From assembly GCA_003427395.1 (NCBI GenBank), contig BFEA01000317.1, positions 1,139,537 to 1,191,898 on the forward strand: a DNA stretch of 52,362 nt, read 5' to 3'. Source of the stretch: Chara braunii (Eukaryota; Streptophyta; Charophyceae; Charales; Characeae). The notes under the pieces were generated by a model. It was not told where the DNA came from. It saw only the letters and a list, made by a program, of their open reading frames with translations, and did not search any database. The number at the start of each line of letters is the position of its first letter. Within the stretch, counting starts at the first letter, position 1. A program made the position numbers and the translations under genes. Of this stretch, positions 1-9,821 are shown one piece after another.

Positions 1-43
1 TGTTTTTTTTTGTTTTTTTTTTTTGTTTTTTTTTTTTTTTCCC
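1..43. repeat. T-rich simple sequence
   Basis: A run of T with single G interruptions. It could be the poly(A) tail of a minus-strand retroposon whose body lies outside the window. Confidence 0.6.
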
Positions 44-656
44 GCGGAGCGGAGTGATCTTGACGTGAGTGTAGTAGCAGTACAAGGTGTATCTATGAGT
101 CACAATAAAAGTTTGCAAGCTTGTCTGCCATGCGGCAAATCATGCACTGGCCCATGGGCGGAATGCGTATTATGCAGAGGGTTTTTCTTCCAATCTCTTT
201 TCTGTCGCCCGATTGATTGCAGTTACGAAATGAATAATAACGACGTCTTCCGCGTAAAATCTATTTTTTTGAATTTTTCATCTTCAAGTTGACAATGTAA
301 AGTAAACATGTTCATTTTTGTTTGTCGCCATATATATATCTATATTTTTTTTGTTACACCTGTCCGGGTGCTGCCGACCTCCCCCGAACAGAACGCACCC
401 CGAAATTGAACGTATACAAGCGATCTGTCCGGTGCGGTACAGCCAAGATGAGGTTGCGTTGTGTTCGGGGGAAGACGGTAGGGGTGCTGATAAAAGCAGT
501 CACAGCGGTAGCACCGAAGGGGGTAGTGGTCATACATATACTCTGGGTCTGAGATGTCTGCGCGTGCCGGTCTTTATTATGAATTTATGAGAAGATAATA
601 ATATAATAAACAAAGGAATGTTTCTTCCCCTCGGATTCGTCGTCGAAAGTCTGTTT
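44..656. other. No gene seen; degenerate palindrome at about 365-490
   Basis: No convincing coding frame. Around 365-490, CCTCCCCCGAACAGAACGC faces an inverted partner near 452-480 (TTGCGTTGTGTTCGGGGGAA). The arms are related to the hairpin at 2333-2445, so this is probably an older copy of the same fold-back family. Confidence 0.4.
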
Positions 657-756
657 TGCGCGCAGGCAGACCATGAGGTCGAATACTTTTCGGGGGCTTT
701 TGCGCGCAGGCAGACCATGAGGTCGAATACTTTTCGGGGGCTTTTGCGCGCAGGCA
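657..756. repeat. 44-bp tandem repeat, 2.3 copies
   Basis: Near-identical units start at 657 and 701 (TGCGCGCAGGCAGACCATGA...), with a partial third unit from 745. The high identity suggests a recent duplication. Confidence 0.85.
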
Positions 757-790
757 TTTTTATTTTTATTTTTTTAAAAGAAAAAGAAAG

Positions 791-836
791 ATATCTGTTC
801 TGATAAGTTTAGTACCTGATCTGTCGTCCATCGGGA
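791..836 (+). pseudogene. U2 snRNA fragment
   Basis: ATATCTGTTCTGATAAGTTT followed by a GTACCTGAT-like stretch and CCATCGGG matches the middle of U2 snRNA, including the region around the Sm-site side of stem II. The 5' end (branch-site region) is missing and an A-rich stretch lies upstream. It is a decayed copy related to the fuller one at 1763-1851. Confidence 0.55.
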
Positions 837-837
837 A

Positions 838-946
838 CACCGGGGGCTAGGTCCCACTTACACGAATTAAGCGATAATGACCGTAGATAGCAAAGATCAA
901 CGGCCAGAGTCTCTTAATCCGTGCAAGTGGGACCTAGCCCCGGGGG
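838..946. mobile_element. Fold-back (MITE-like) element, ~109 bp
   Basis: Left arm CCGGGGGCTAGGTCCCACTT (from 840) has its reverse complement at 926-945, with the inverted match extending about 32 bp (ACGAATTAAG against CTTAATCCGT). No coding capacity. The arms and the central CCGTTGATCTT block recur at 2176-2276 in the opposite orientation, which makes this a family rather than a chance palindrome. Confidence 0.7.
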
Positions 947-985
947 AAAGAGCTCGTTTGCTTCTGAAATTTGATGAATACAAAA

Positions 986-1060
986 AAGGGGGTGGCTCAG
1001 TGGGTAACAACAGTGAACTGATAAAAATACGGACCTCAGTTCGAACTCAGATGACGGAAC
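986..1060 (+). repeat. tRNA-like SINE head, copy 1
   Basis: An A-box-like TGGCTCAGTGG (993-1003) and B-box-like AGTTCGAACTC (1038-1048) lie at tRNA-like spacing. The ends do not pair into an acceptor stem, so it is not a working tRNA. It shares GATGACGGAAC at its end with the copy at 1484-1557. It reads as a tRNA-derived SINE head that could act as an RNA polymerase III promoter. Confidence 0.55.
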
Positions 1061-1085
1061 TTGACGAGTAGTTTTCTCCCAAAAA

Positions 1086-1377
1086 AAACCTGACTGTGCC
1101 GTAGTTTTCTGCAAAAAAGAGAACGTAAAAAAGGAAAACCGACCGTCTAAAGCGGAAAAAACGCAGAACCGGTTGCCAAGGACGATTGGATAATAAGTGT
1201 CTGAATGTCGACGTATTCCACGCAGAGATGCAGAAAAGCAGATCAATCACAGTTTTCTGCACCTCGCAACAAACACGTCCAGATTCAGACACTCATTCCA
1301 ACCCTCTTTGGCAGTGGGATCTGGCCGTCGGTCTCCCTTTTTAATTTTTTTGAGAAAACTACGGCGCAGTCAGGGTT
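1086..1377. mobile_element. Long fold-back element, ~290 bp
   Basis: CCTGACTGTGCCGTAGTTTT near 1090 pairs with its inverted copy AAAACTACGGCGCAGTCAGG near 1356-1375. The inverted match continues inward through CCGACCG, a GCCAAGG-like block, GTGTCTGAAT and the GCAGAGATGCAGAAAAGC centre. Almost the whole element is one imperfect hairpin. It is related to the hairpin at 2004-2175. Confidence 0.7.
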
Positions 1378-1483
1378 TGAGTTTGAAAGGGTTTTGAGTT
1401 TGAAAAATGCACTTTCTTTCTTTCTTTTTTTTTCTTTTTTCTTTTTTCCCCCAAGAATCAAATGAAAAATGCACTTTCACACA

Positions 1484-1557
1484 AGAGCCTAGCTCAGTGG
1501 GTATACCCATGAACTGTTGAAAATACAGACCTGTGTTCGAATCCAGATGACGGAACT
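1484..1557 (+). repeat. tRNA-like SINE head, copy 2
   Basis: A-box TAGCTCAGTGG (1490-1500) and a clean B-box GTTCGAATCC (1535-1544). It ends in the same GATGACGGAAC as copy 1. No acceptor-stem pairing is visible, so a SINE head is more likely than a tRNA gene. Confidence 0.6.
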
Positions 1558-1761
1558 TTCAGAGTAAAACCAACTCTACTAATGAATTGCCTGGGGCCAG
1601 TCAGCTCAATGATAATATCTCAAGAACTGAAAATGCCGAATGTATGCAAGCTATAGGTCTGGGGTCGGGTAAGGCCACGTGGGGGTGGGTTATGTTCGGG
1701 TGAATGCCTGAGGTGCATTTTTAAAACTGTTTTTGTGACTGCGCCATAGTTTCCCCCTTTT

Positions 1762-1871
1762 AATACCTTTCTCGGCATTTTGGCTAAGATCAAGTGTAGT
1801 ATCTGTTCTGATCAGTTTAGTATCTGATTCGTGGTCCATCGGGCCACATTTAAAAAGAAAAAAAAAAAAAA
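1762..1871 (+). pseudogene. Retroposed U2 snRNA with poly(A) tail
   Basis: From 1763 the sequence starts exactly at the U2 5' end (ATACCTTTCTCGG). It keeps the branch-site-binding region (AAGATCAAGTGTAGTATCTG) and stem II, then stops after the CCATCGGGCCACA loop and runs into an A-rich tail. AGTTTCCCCCTTTT flanks it on both sides (1748-1761 and 1872-1885), a 14-bp target-site duplication. Truncation, tail and duplication are hallmarks of LINE-mediated retroposition. The CGGCC to CGGCA change and the 3' truncation argue against a working snRNA gene. Confidence 0.85.
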
Positions 1872-2003
1872 AGTTTCCCCCTTTTTTTGGTTCCGTGTTT
1901 GTATCGTGGAGTGATGTAATAGGGCCAATGGCCTTGGGGGTATCATCGTTGGCCGCCGGCGCCAGGTGATTCAGGATTATTTTATTCCCCTTGTCTAGGC
2001 ACA

Positions 2004-2175
2004 CCAGGGGCCTGGTCCCATTAGCAATGAGGATAGGGTTTAATTCATGAATCTGGATGGGTGTTGCTCAGAGATGCAGAAAAGCATACCAATTGCAATT
2101 CTCTGCATCTGTCCACAAACACGTCCACATTCAGGAATTAAATCCAATCCTCTTTGCTGATGGGACCTGGCACCA
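2004..2175. mobile_element. Fold-back element, ~170 bp
   Basis: GGCCTGGTCCCATTAGCAA at the left pairs with TTTGCTGATGGGACCTGGC at the right (2154-2172). Inward, TTTAATTCATGAATCTGGA pairs with TCCACATTCAGGAATTAAA. The centre shares the GCAGAGATGCAGAAAAGC-type core with 1086-1377. No coding capacity. Confidence 0.75.
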
Positions 2176-2276
2176 GGGGCCAAGTCCCACTGACGCCGAT
2201 TCTTCATTTCTGGCCGTTGATCTTCCGATTCTACGGTCAGATTTGGAGGATTCGGGTACGAAGTGGGACTTGGCCC
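2176..2276. mobile_element. Fold-back element, ~101 bp, abutting the previous one
   Basis: GGGGCCAAGTCCCACT at the left pairs with AGTGGGACTTGGCCC at the right. The interior CCGTTGATCTT...TACGGTCA block is the inverse of the 838-946 interior. It starts where the preceding fold-back ends, so the two may be one composite insertion. Confidence 0.7.
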
Positions 2277-2332
2277 GAGGACTCGACTGCGGTCTGTCTG
2301 TCTATTTCAACAGTTCATGGGTGTGGCAGCTG

Positions 2333-2445
2333 AGCTACAGTCTTCCACCGAATACAACGTTCGGTCATTATAGCTGAATTTAGACTGAAAGATAGACCAA
2401 ATTCAGCTATAATGACCGTACGTTGTATTCGGGGGAAGGCTGTAG
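2333..2445. repeat. Strong hairpin with ~47-bp arms
   Basis: The arm at 2334-2381 (with GAATACAACGTTCGGTCATT and ATAGCTGAATTT) is almost perfectly inverted at 2398-2444, around a ~16-nt loop. Conservation of the arms implies recent mobility or gene conversion. It resembles the degenerate palindrome at 365-490. Confidence 0.8.
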
Positions 2446-2989
2446 GTCTGTTGGTCGTTGATTCTTTTTCACCCGCGGAGCAGATACAAGCGGACCCTCG
2501 CTCCTGGTCTTCAGACCCGGTCTTTCTCTTTGGCGTAAAATGCATGCATGCATGCATGTTGTGTGCATCTGGACAATCTCTACTGCATAGTGCATGACTC
2601 CCCGCTGGCGGAGAATAATGCCGTGCTGAAGCTCTGGTTGCGGTTCCGTGGTGTCTCCAACCCCCACCCGTCCCCCCTCCAGTTTCTCCATCTATCAGGG
2701 AACCACCTAGTACCTGCCTGTTTCTCTGCCTAACTCGTAGTGTAGGTTGGCACCTGTGCTCGTACGAGAGAGAATTTTCCTATTCTGCCCACATCATCAT
2801 ATGCTGGTTTGGGACTGGGCCTGCTTGCGTGCAGGGGAGATTTTTCCTCGTCTTCCCTGAGCCTCCTGAGGCTCTCGTTTCCGTATGATCTCTAACTTCA
2901 TCACATCTGTTTGAATTTCTCGAGTCGTTTCTTCTCTCTTCTTCCCTCTACTTTATGTACACCACCAGCCAATACCTACCCACTCATAG
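2446..2989. other. No gene seen
   Basis: Pyrimidine-rich sequence with a short (ATGC)n run at 2540-2556. A GTAGGTTGGCACCTGTGCTCG stretch near 2743 is an outlying relative of the minisatellite units that follow. Confidence 0.5.
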
Positions 2990-3385
2990 CCCTATCCCAT
3001 GGGGTAGGTTGGCACCACTGTGTGTGTTGGGCAGTGAAGCTTTGGCGAACACCCAGTGCACGAATATTTTTATCCCATGGGGTAGGTTGGCGCCACTCCC
3101 CGGTTCGGGAGTGAAGCTTTAGCGAACACCTACCCATCCACCCAACCATATCCCTATCCCATGGGGTAGGTTGGCATCACTGCGTGTGTGTTCGACAGTG
3201 AAGCTTTAGCATGAACACCCACCCATATCCCTATCCCATGGGGTAGGTTGGCACCGCTGTGTCCGGGTTCGACAGTGAAGCTTTAGCGAACACCTACCCA
3301 TCCATATCCCTATCCCATGGGGGGTCGGTTGGCACCACTCTGTGGGTTCGACAGTGAAGCTTTACAAACCCCTCATTGTGCTGAT
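2990..3385. repeat. ~80-bp minisatellite, five units
   Basis: Units begin at about 2992, 3070, 3155, 3233 and 3312 with TATCCCATGGGGTAGGTTGG. They contain CACTGTGTG and CAGTGAAGCTTTA and end CACCTACCCATCCATATCC. The last unit runs into a different sequence, and a sixth half-unit lies near 3480. Units differ by several substitutions and small indels. Confidence 0.9.
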
Positions 3386-4369
3386 GGGCGACTGGGCGCG
3401 TGTTGTCAGCATTGGAGTTTCCTTTTTCCTTTTCTCTCTTATGTCCTTATCTCTAACTTCACCACTCCCTTTTCGCTTTGGCACCACGGTGTGGGCTCGA
3501 GAGTGAAGCTTTACCAGTCCCTCATCATGCTGATGTGGGACTGGGGCCGCTTTGCCAGCAGGGGAGTTTCCTTTTCTTGTTTTCCTCTCATGTCCTTATC
3601 TCTAACTTCACCACTTGAAGTTCTGGTTCGCTTTCTTTCTCTCTCCTGGGGCCAGGTCCCATTAGCAGTCGGATAGGAGTGTGGCCTATCCAGTGTGACA
3701 CTGAGTGGCAGGGGGCTGACAGGTTCATTACGAATTTCTGGGCTGAAAAAACAGGAGAAAGGCAAAAGGAAAAAAAAATAAACAGAGACATCCCACCGGG
3801 AATCAAGGCGGAGTGCTTTCCAGCCATCAGATCACAAATGATCTGATGGTGGTGGTTGCAACAACAACAGTGAAACAAAGTAAGCGACGCATTTTCTGAG
3901 TTTAATAAACTCGACTTCTGTCAGCAGTGATCCGGACACCCTCCATATACTCCGTGATTGAAGGAGGGCTCCACCCAATGAGATAATTGCACAACAGCAG
4001 GTAAAATACTGAAAATATTCTATCCAGTGGGCCTTCCTTTGCACAGGAGGAGGGGAACCAAGATCTCCTTACTTTTTTGGGTATTAATGGGTAATACATG
4101 TAAAATACTGACCGTGGGATCAAGAGTACTGCATGACAGGATTTGGGTCACTCAACTGCCCCAAGCCCCTGTATGTACATTATACGCCCTTAGTACTGGG
4201 GGACACCTACCAACCTGCACCCCCCCCTAACCCATGGGCTAGGTTGGCCCCAGAGTGTTGGTGTCAGAGCAGAGCTTCTTTGTTTTTTATTTCAATAAAA
4301 GGAGTGCCGACCATGAGCTATCATCTCTCATCTGACCAGCCCCAGGTACCTTTCCCATCCATTCTGCAG
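3386..4369. other. Mixed repeat remnants, no gene
   Basis: Contains a half-unit of the ~80-bp minisatellite (about 3480-3515). GGGGCCAGGTCCCATTAGCA (from about 3650) is a lone copy of the fold-back terminal sequence seen at 2004-2175. Another relative of the minisatellite head (AACCCATGGGCTAGGTTGG) is near 4218. No coding frame is supported. Confidence 0.45.
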
Positions 4370-4537
4370 AAGAGCACCCTGCATGCTGGCACATTGGCAG
4401 GATGCACGGGGTCACCGTGCCGTTTCATGCGAAATCCATCCAGGCAAAACAGGTTGCAAGACAGGCGTGTCTGGCATGCTGGCACATTGCGCAATGTGCC
4501 CTGCATGCTGCCACATTGGCAGGATGCGTGGGGGTGC
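4370..4537. repeat. Flanking tandem repeat that E1 inserted into
   Basis: CATGCTGGCACATTGGCAGGATGC-type units repeat here, with GTGCCGTTTCATGCGAAATC at about 4418. The same sequence resumes at 18296, directly after E1. The pre-insertion site was therefore an internal junction of this repeat. Confidence 0.75.
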
Positions 4538-4929
4538 TGTGACGCCCAACCTCACGCCCGGCGTGACTTCCTGATCGGAGTGTGAGTGGGCCTGGAAGTG
4601 CGAAAAGGGGGTGTGCCAAGGATTTTAGGAAAGTGGGGGTGGAGTCCCAGGTCGGAACTGAGATCTCCTGTGGCAAGTTTCAGCGATATGAATGCAAGAG
4701 GATAGACGCGGGTCGAAGTCTGAGTGTGGGTCTACCACCTCTTTTGGTTCCTTGGTCAGGGTCGGGCTCGTATTTGGTGCACGGTCGGGACGCTATGGCT
4801 ATCGCGCTGTCCGACCACTTGTTGGCGTCGTGCGTCAATGGTCTCAGAATCTGACGCGGCTGGCCTTAGCTGAAGGCTTTGTGCCCGTCGTTCTTCCTCC
4901 GAGCGAGTTCCCTGGATGAAACCGGAGGC

Positions 4930-5551
4930 TCAATACTCGTGGTCTTGCAAGCACTCCGAACATGGGGGTTGGGGCCAATACGGAGCGATTGTGCGCCAGG
5001 GGATGATGGTCAGTGAATGGAAGCGCAGTATGCGGTGGTAGGGAGGGAAGCCGGTTTCCAGAATAATTACTCCCGGTTCCGCGACAAGGTGACACGTGTA
5101 CGAGCTGGGGAATTCCAAGTGGTGGGAAATGCGCTTTCGAGCTCGGTCGATGTCCCACTCCCAGATACGTTCGTTTCCCACCGGGTATGAAAATTCAGGA
5201 AGTTCTCCCCTCGGTCATGCAGACAGACACACGTGCTCCCAATACTCCCGAAATTCTGGATCCCTCGGACACTCGCGGTGAGTAATACGAAATGAGAGCT
5301 CAATATTCATGCTGCGGGGTGAGGCCGAAACTCAGTCATTTGAAAAGGGTCCGAGCACGGGCACTGTAGACACGCGTGTAGGCCACGTTCTTCTGATCGG
5401 GCTTGCACTTGTGCGCACAAGGCCTGCCCTTCGGTCTGATGAACAAAGACCAATGACCCGCGTCTCGTGCGCGCTGGCCCGTTAACCGAGGGTGGATAGT
5501 CCTATCGTGAGACAGACATCTGATCATACATAATAAAAAAGAAGGTGACAA
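4930..5551 (-). pseudogene. LTR-embedded protein-like frame (E1 3' LTR copy)
   Basis: On the minus strand, frames with GRPCAHKCKPDQKNVAYT (about 5390-5440) and, further on, GNERIWEWDIDRARKRISHH, then IIPWRTIAPYWPQPPCSECL (4930-5181), correspond to one continuous frame in the E2 3' LTR (35323-35811). A stop near 5341 and a frame change split it here. No known domain is recognised. The cysteines are few and not in a zinc-finger spacing. Confidence 0.45.
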
Positions 5552-6196
5552 TCATTTATGCATCCAGATCGTATTAAATTTGGTCGTAGGCAATTATGAA
5601 CCAATCAATGTGGTCCATTCATATAGAGGGAAGACCAGAGTGGGAGAAGCAATCATGCATCAATCAGTAGAGACAAACAAAAAAAAGATATGAGATGCCG
5701 TTCGAAGAAAGCAAAAGCGACTTGCGCTAGATACTAAAATAGTTCAAAAGGATAGAAGAAGAACACCACAACATCATCCTATAGTGAGACAGTCATCTAA
5801 TAGTCTATCATGCCTATGCAGCCTATCCTATTCATACATAGACAAAACCACGCCTATCATCCATGCATCTAGTTTTGAATCGAGGTTCATGCAATACTTC
5901 CTTGGCCCATCGGTCCAAAATCACGCAAGGTCCAATCGTCGGGGATCAATCAATAAGATCCATCAATCCAAGAGGACAAAGAAGGGGAGGGAAAGAGGAC
6001 AACCGTTCATCAATACCCGAGGAGAGCAAATGAAAACATATACGTCCACAAAAAAGAGCAAATGACAAGTCCGAGTGTCGATCCAGAAAGGAAAAAGAAG
6101 GGCAACTCGCGCCGAATACCGAAATTGCTCAGAAGGAAAAAAAAAGAATCAAAATGGCTTAGAGGGATAGAAGAAGAATCTCATCGCACACTTCCC

Positions 6197-6198
<2 letters not shown>

Positions 6199-6245
<47 letters not shown>

Positions 6246-6246
6246 N

Positions 6247-6315
<69 letters not shown>
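6199..6315. repeat. (CT)n microsatellite in E1 3' LTR
   Basis: About 117 bp of CT with one N at 6246. It lies downstream of the TATA box on the minus strand, so it would be transcribed as (GA)n in the leader. The other E1 LTR has a shorter tract at 17235-17310. Confidence 0.95.
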
Positions 6316-6318
<3 letters not shown>

Positions 6319-6550
6319 ATCACCCCGATGCGGGCAGTCCGCTGCCTCACACCCACACAGAGTTGTCACCCTGCTTGATGCAAGCTTGCAAGCTAGGTTC
6401 ACCCATGTGCCACAGTCCGTCGCGGCCCCACGTCCACCCCGCACGCTTAGCATCAGCTCTCTACTCATCTGCCAGCTTCCGCTCGTTAGCTGATCCTCTC
6501 GACTGGGCTAACTCCCAAAATGCTTACAGAGCGAGTTAATCACACTTACG

Positions 6551-6559
6551 AAATTTATA
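6551..6559 (-). promoter_or_regulatory. TATA box of E1 3' LTR
   Basis: TATAAATTT on the minus strand, preceded by GCATGCATGC. The same TATAAA with the CATGC context occurs in all four LTRs and sits about 730 bp inside the LTR start. It probably sets the U3/R boundary. Confidence 0.65.
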
Positions 6560-7287
6560 GCATGCATGCGTGTGCGCGCGATACCCGGGACTGTGTCTGA
6601 GTACGGGGAAGAAGGAGGAAGGGAGTGCCTACGACTGCATGGGCATACCGCAGTGTGGGGGACCTAGCCTCACTCCATAGCATCAATCCGGTCATGCATG
6701 TGTTTAGGCCAATAGGACAGAGGAAGAAGTACGCGTGCACGAAGGCGCCACAAAAGGTACCAAGAGGGAGGGAATTACAGTTGCAATTATGCCCGCCAAA
6801 ACAAAATTTACAGTTATACTCAGGATTAAGGCGCGGAGAAATCTGAGCGCACATCTTGAAGCGGTATGACGTGCACAAGCAAGACGCGTAGTGCAGCAGA
6901 AATTGAGGCGCGTCTAAATTCTAATTTTAATTCCTAGTTGCAAAAAGAAATTTTGAACGAAGCAATTTCTGGGAGCCTGCAGGGGATCGTCATCAGTTGA
7001 AAATTCAAAAAGATTTTCCCGCGCGACAATTGTGCTAAAAATTCCCCATTCCCATAGCAGAACAAGAAATAAGCTATGACAACACTTATTCGTCCACTCT
7101 CTAAGGCGCGATCAACTACCAACCGTCACGGAACCAGACCAGCCCTCCCCCCTTTCCGAAAGGACGCGAAAGCAGAAGGACGTGTAAGCAAGGGCATCCA
7201 CGCCAGGCCATCCTGACTTAACCCGTTTCAACTCCCGGTGAAGCCTCGTGCAGAAGATCATGCGGTGGCAGAAGGTAGTTCTTCACA

Positions 7288-7334
7288 TATGTGACGCCTA
7301 GGGGGTTCCAATCTTAAGCAAGCTCCTGCTTGCT
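7288..7334 (-). promoter_or_regulatory. E1 pre-LTR motif and hairpin (putative plus-strand priming region)
   Basis: Directly inside the 3' LTR (minus strand) are a hairpin AGCAAGC/GCTTGCT with a 4-nt loop (7317-7334), then TTGGAACCCCCTAGGCGT, then CACATA and the LTR. There is no purine run typical of a polypurine tract. The same arrangement precedes the E2 3' LTR. Confidence 0.5.
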
Positions 7335-7440
7335 CCTTCAATCATCCGTCGATCTCCAGCGATCGACGTGGAGTTGACACATGCCACTTACCGTAAGACG
7401 AATGTCTGAATGTCATCCAGGTGACATTTGCGACTCCGAT

Positions 7441-7870
7441 CTAAAGGTTGTCGGGGAAAGGTAGCCCGATGACGGGAAGAGGCGGAGGGGGGTGAGCTTG
7501 CGGGAGGGGTGGCAGAAAACGATTCCGCTCTCGAACCCCAGTGGGGAGCCGAGTGTAACGGACGGTGCGATGTATGAGGGGGAAGCGATCATCCTGATGA
7601 GCGAGGGAGGTGAGGTAATCGGGATCGAGGGTGCACAGGGTGCGGGGGATCGCGGCGCGAAGATCCTCATAACCTTCGCACGCGGGGATTACGCCCGATA
7701 TTATACAATATATTTCCATATTGTTGTAATCTTGCCATGCCGCGTTGAAGAGGAGGACGTGGAGGGGGAAAGTGGTTACGATGGAGCGAGTGGAGGCGTG
7801 TGGGAAGATGGTGACACCGAGACGGGTAGAGTAAAGCTGGTGGAAGAGGGAAAGGGGGAAAGGATGCCAG
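7441..7870 (-). pseudogene. E1 third post-integrase frame (ORF3c), function unknown
   Basis: Minus-strand frame containing FPLHVLLFNAAWQDYNN and YCIISGVIPACEGYEDLRAA. It aligns without gaps to E2 33143-33394, and the differences are mostly conservative (A/T, D/E, M/I, I/V). That pattern suggests past protein-level selection. There is no ATG at the beginning of the conserved part, so it may have been reached by splicing or frameshifting, or its start is lost. No known family is recognised. E1 stays open about 45 codons further than E2. Confidence 0.45.
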
Positions 7871-8791
7871 TTGGAGGGAAACGGGGGTCAACCTGCGATC
7901 TGATGGATGGCGAGAAATCAAGGGGACGGTGGGATAATGATCGGGGACAAAGCCCAAGTGCCCGCATGTCCGCGAAGGCGAACAATGGGCCTCTGTGGTG
8001 GAGGGGATTTAGTCGATATTGAACTTCGTCTGCAACGTCTGCTTCGAGATCCCTCCGCGGTGGCGACGCCATCTCCTCCGGACTCCTCTCGCGGTGGCTC
8101 TGGGTTGCGCGCTGGGTCGTCTTGCAGCAGCCGCGCGTCTGAATCTGGCACTGAACGCTTCCCTTCTGCCCTCTCTCGTCGCCTCTAAGCTGCTGCTTCG
8201 TCTTCCCCTCTACTCCGTTCGCCGGAACTGCCTGATTCGTCCGACCGACTCTCTTCCGACCCGTCCTTCTCAGATTCGTGATAATCAGGGTCGTCTGAAG
8301 TGGCCTCTGAATCTCTGATTCTTCTTCTTCGTTCGCATCCTCCCTCTCCTCCTCCTCTTCGTCTACCTCTTCTTCTGCCCCCACCTCCACTCTGCAGATG
8401 ATCGGATCCCACAGAGTGATATCGTTCACATCGATGATCAAATATTCGCCTGAAGACGGGAGGTAGATGTTGATCATGTTGTCGCCATCGAGTTTCGTGC
8501 AAGTGGGCCACAACAGCTGTAGCGCCAACGTACGAGGGAGTGCCGCTGGTGCGGATCGTTCGTCACAGCGTGAAAGGATCTCCAGAGGCAGATCGTCTAA
8601 GAGCTGGGCTAGGAACACCAGAACTTCGCTCGTAATTGGCTCCGATGCCCGTCACACACCTTCCCGCAGAGTATCCCCAGCAGTTCTCCCTCCGTGTCCG
8701 TCCTCCAGGCTTGGACGATCAGCAACTCCACCTCATAATTGGGAACTTCGTCTTCCTCGTCTTTATCTGCCGGCTTGGCCCAATGAAACAC
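7776..8791 (-). pseudogene. E1 second post-integrase frame (ORF3b), acidic-tailed protein of unknown function
   Basis: The piece at 8609-8791 has FHWAKPADKDEEDEVPNYEV and VQAWRTDTEGELLGIL. The piece at 7776-8618 has FLAQLLDDLPLEIL, YLPSSGEYLIIDVNDITLWD and a glutamate-rich tail near residues 81-104. Together they correspond to the single 237-residue E2 frame at 32078-32791; a frameshift near 8610 separates them. The part beyond the acidic tail (basic, Ser/Pro-rich) is in E1 only and may be read-through. No signal peptide or membrane segment is apparent, so it is not an obvious envelope. Confidence 0.55.
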
Positions 8792-9059
8792 CAGCTCGAG
8801 AAGGCAAAAGCTGAGTGCGACCTACTCGTGCCACCACTCCGCCCACTTACTCGCGTTCAGGATTGGCATTTCCAGCCGCCTGATTCGACATGAGAGGGGA
8901 GGGTCTGTGCCACTCTGTGGCAGACTGCCAAAAGGTAGGGAGGTCGGAAGGAAGCTCGGAGGTCGAAAGGCGGTGCCAGTTCATTGAGGCGGCGTGAAAG
9001 GAAGAAGTTGCGAGAGGACGATCTCCGACACATCAGGAGAGATACGAAGTTTGCTGAGA

Positions 9060-9353
9060 TCAATATCGTTCGTGGAGTTGATCCGATCGCCGGGTAGCGC
9101 TAACATGCTGGACCCGGACGACCGTGAGATCCCGCGCCCAGAGTCGCAACTGTGGGAAGATGTTTGTATGAGTAGTCGGATGCAACGTCGTAAGATCGCC
9201 GGTGAAGGCGACGATCACTGTCACGTGGCTGACGTCTGGTGGAGACAGCTGCAAAACAGTCGACGCCTCGACCAACACTCTCGCCCGCTCGCTATTTCGT
9301 GGGAACCAAAATTCCGTCGCCATGTGGATGGCCGCCGTACTGAAGAAAGCCAC
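9060..9353 (-). pseudogene. E1 first post-integrase frame (ORF3a), function unknown
   Basis: Minus-strand frame with RARVLVEASTVLQLSPPDVS, a LTTLHPTTHT block and QLRLWARDLTVV. It matches E2 31659-32081 position by position with conservative changes. No family is recognised. It lies between the integrase tether and ORF3b and may be the N-terminal part of the same ancestral protein. Confidence 0.5.
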
Positions 9354-9539
9354 TAATCAGAGCAGATCCGAACTCAATCGTGGCCGCCGTACTTGCCAGA
9401 TCGACGAAATACGCCCCCCGGGTCTCATCAAACGCTCGCTGATAACCTGTTCGGTGGAAAAACTTATTGCGATGGGGGAGAAGGTAGAGATGAACGTTGA
9501 GAGGAGGGAGAGTCAGAGTAGTCGAGCTCGAGGTCGTCA

Positions 9540-9800
9540 CTTTCTTCTTCAAAATCGAAGGACGGCGTAGTCAATGGAGGAGAAGGAGAAGGAGGTAAGA
9601 GACTAAGGTAAGACACATGTTGAATGATCGGTCGAGCCGATCAGCTCCCCGAGACTTTCTGCGCAAGCTGCACTGTGTTCACTCCGCTAGGACCGAGCTC
9701 AACTACGCGGAATAGCCCGAAGAATCGTGGTGCTAACTTGCCTTGGCGAGCACATTTAATCACCTGCACCATGTCCCCTAATTTATACTAGGGCCGAGAC
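9540..9800 (-). pseudogene. E1 integrase C-terminal tether region
   Basis: On the minus strand a frame with ARQGKLAPRFFGLFRVVELG corresponds to the SH3-like or GPY/F-type module that follows Ty3/gypsy integrases. It is followed by a Pro/Ser-rich and then Asp/Glu-rich stretch. No chromodomain is visible. Confidence 0.6.
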
Positions 9801-9821
9801 CCAACATTCCCATTTCGGGTC

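Larger units (their letters stand above)
4538..7287 (-). repeat. E1 3' LTR
   Basis: Matches 15578-18299 end to end. On the minus strand it starts TGTGAAGAACTACC and ends GGTTGGGCGTCACA. It contains a TATA box (6551-6559), a CT/GA microsatellite (6199-6315) and a protein-like frame (about 4930-5550). The length is far above the usual 0.3-1.5 kb for Ty3/gypsy LTRs, though very long LTRs are known in plants. Confidence 0.93.

Noticed and set aside
986-1557. Functional tRNA genes
   Set aside because: A and B boxes are present but the ends do not form an acceptor stem and no proper anticodon arm is visible; a SINE head is the better reading.
7492-8022. Gly/Glu-rich 176-residue plus-strand frame
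   Set aside because: It is antisense to ORF3b/ORF3c of E1, and the conserved frame between E1 and E2 is on the minus strand.
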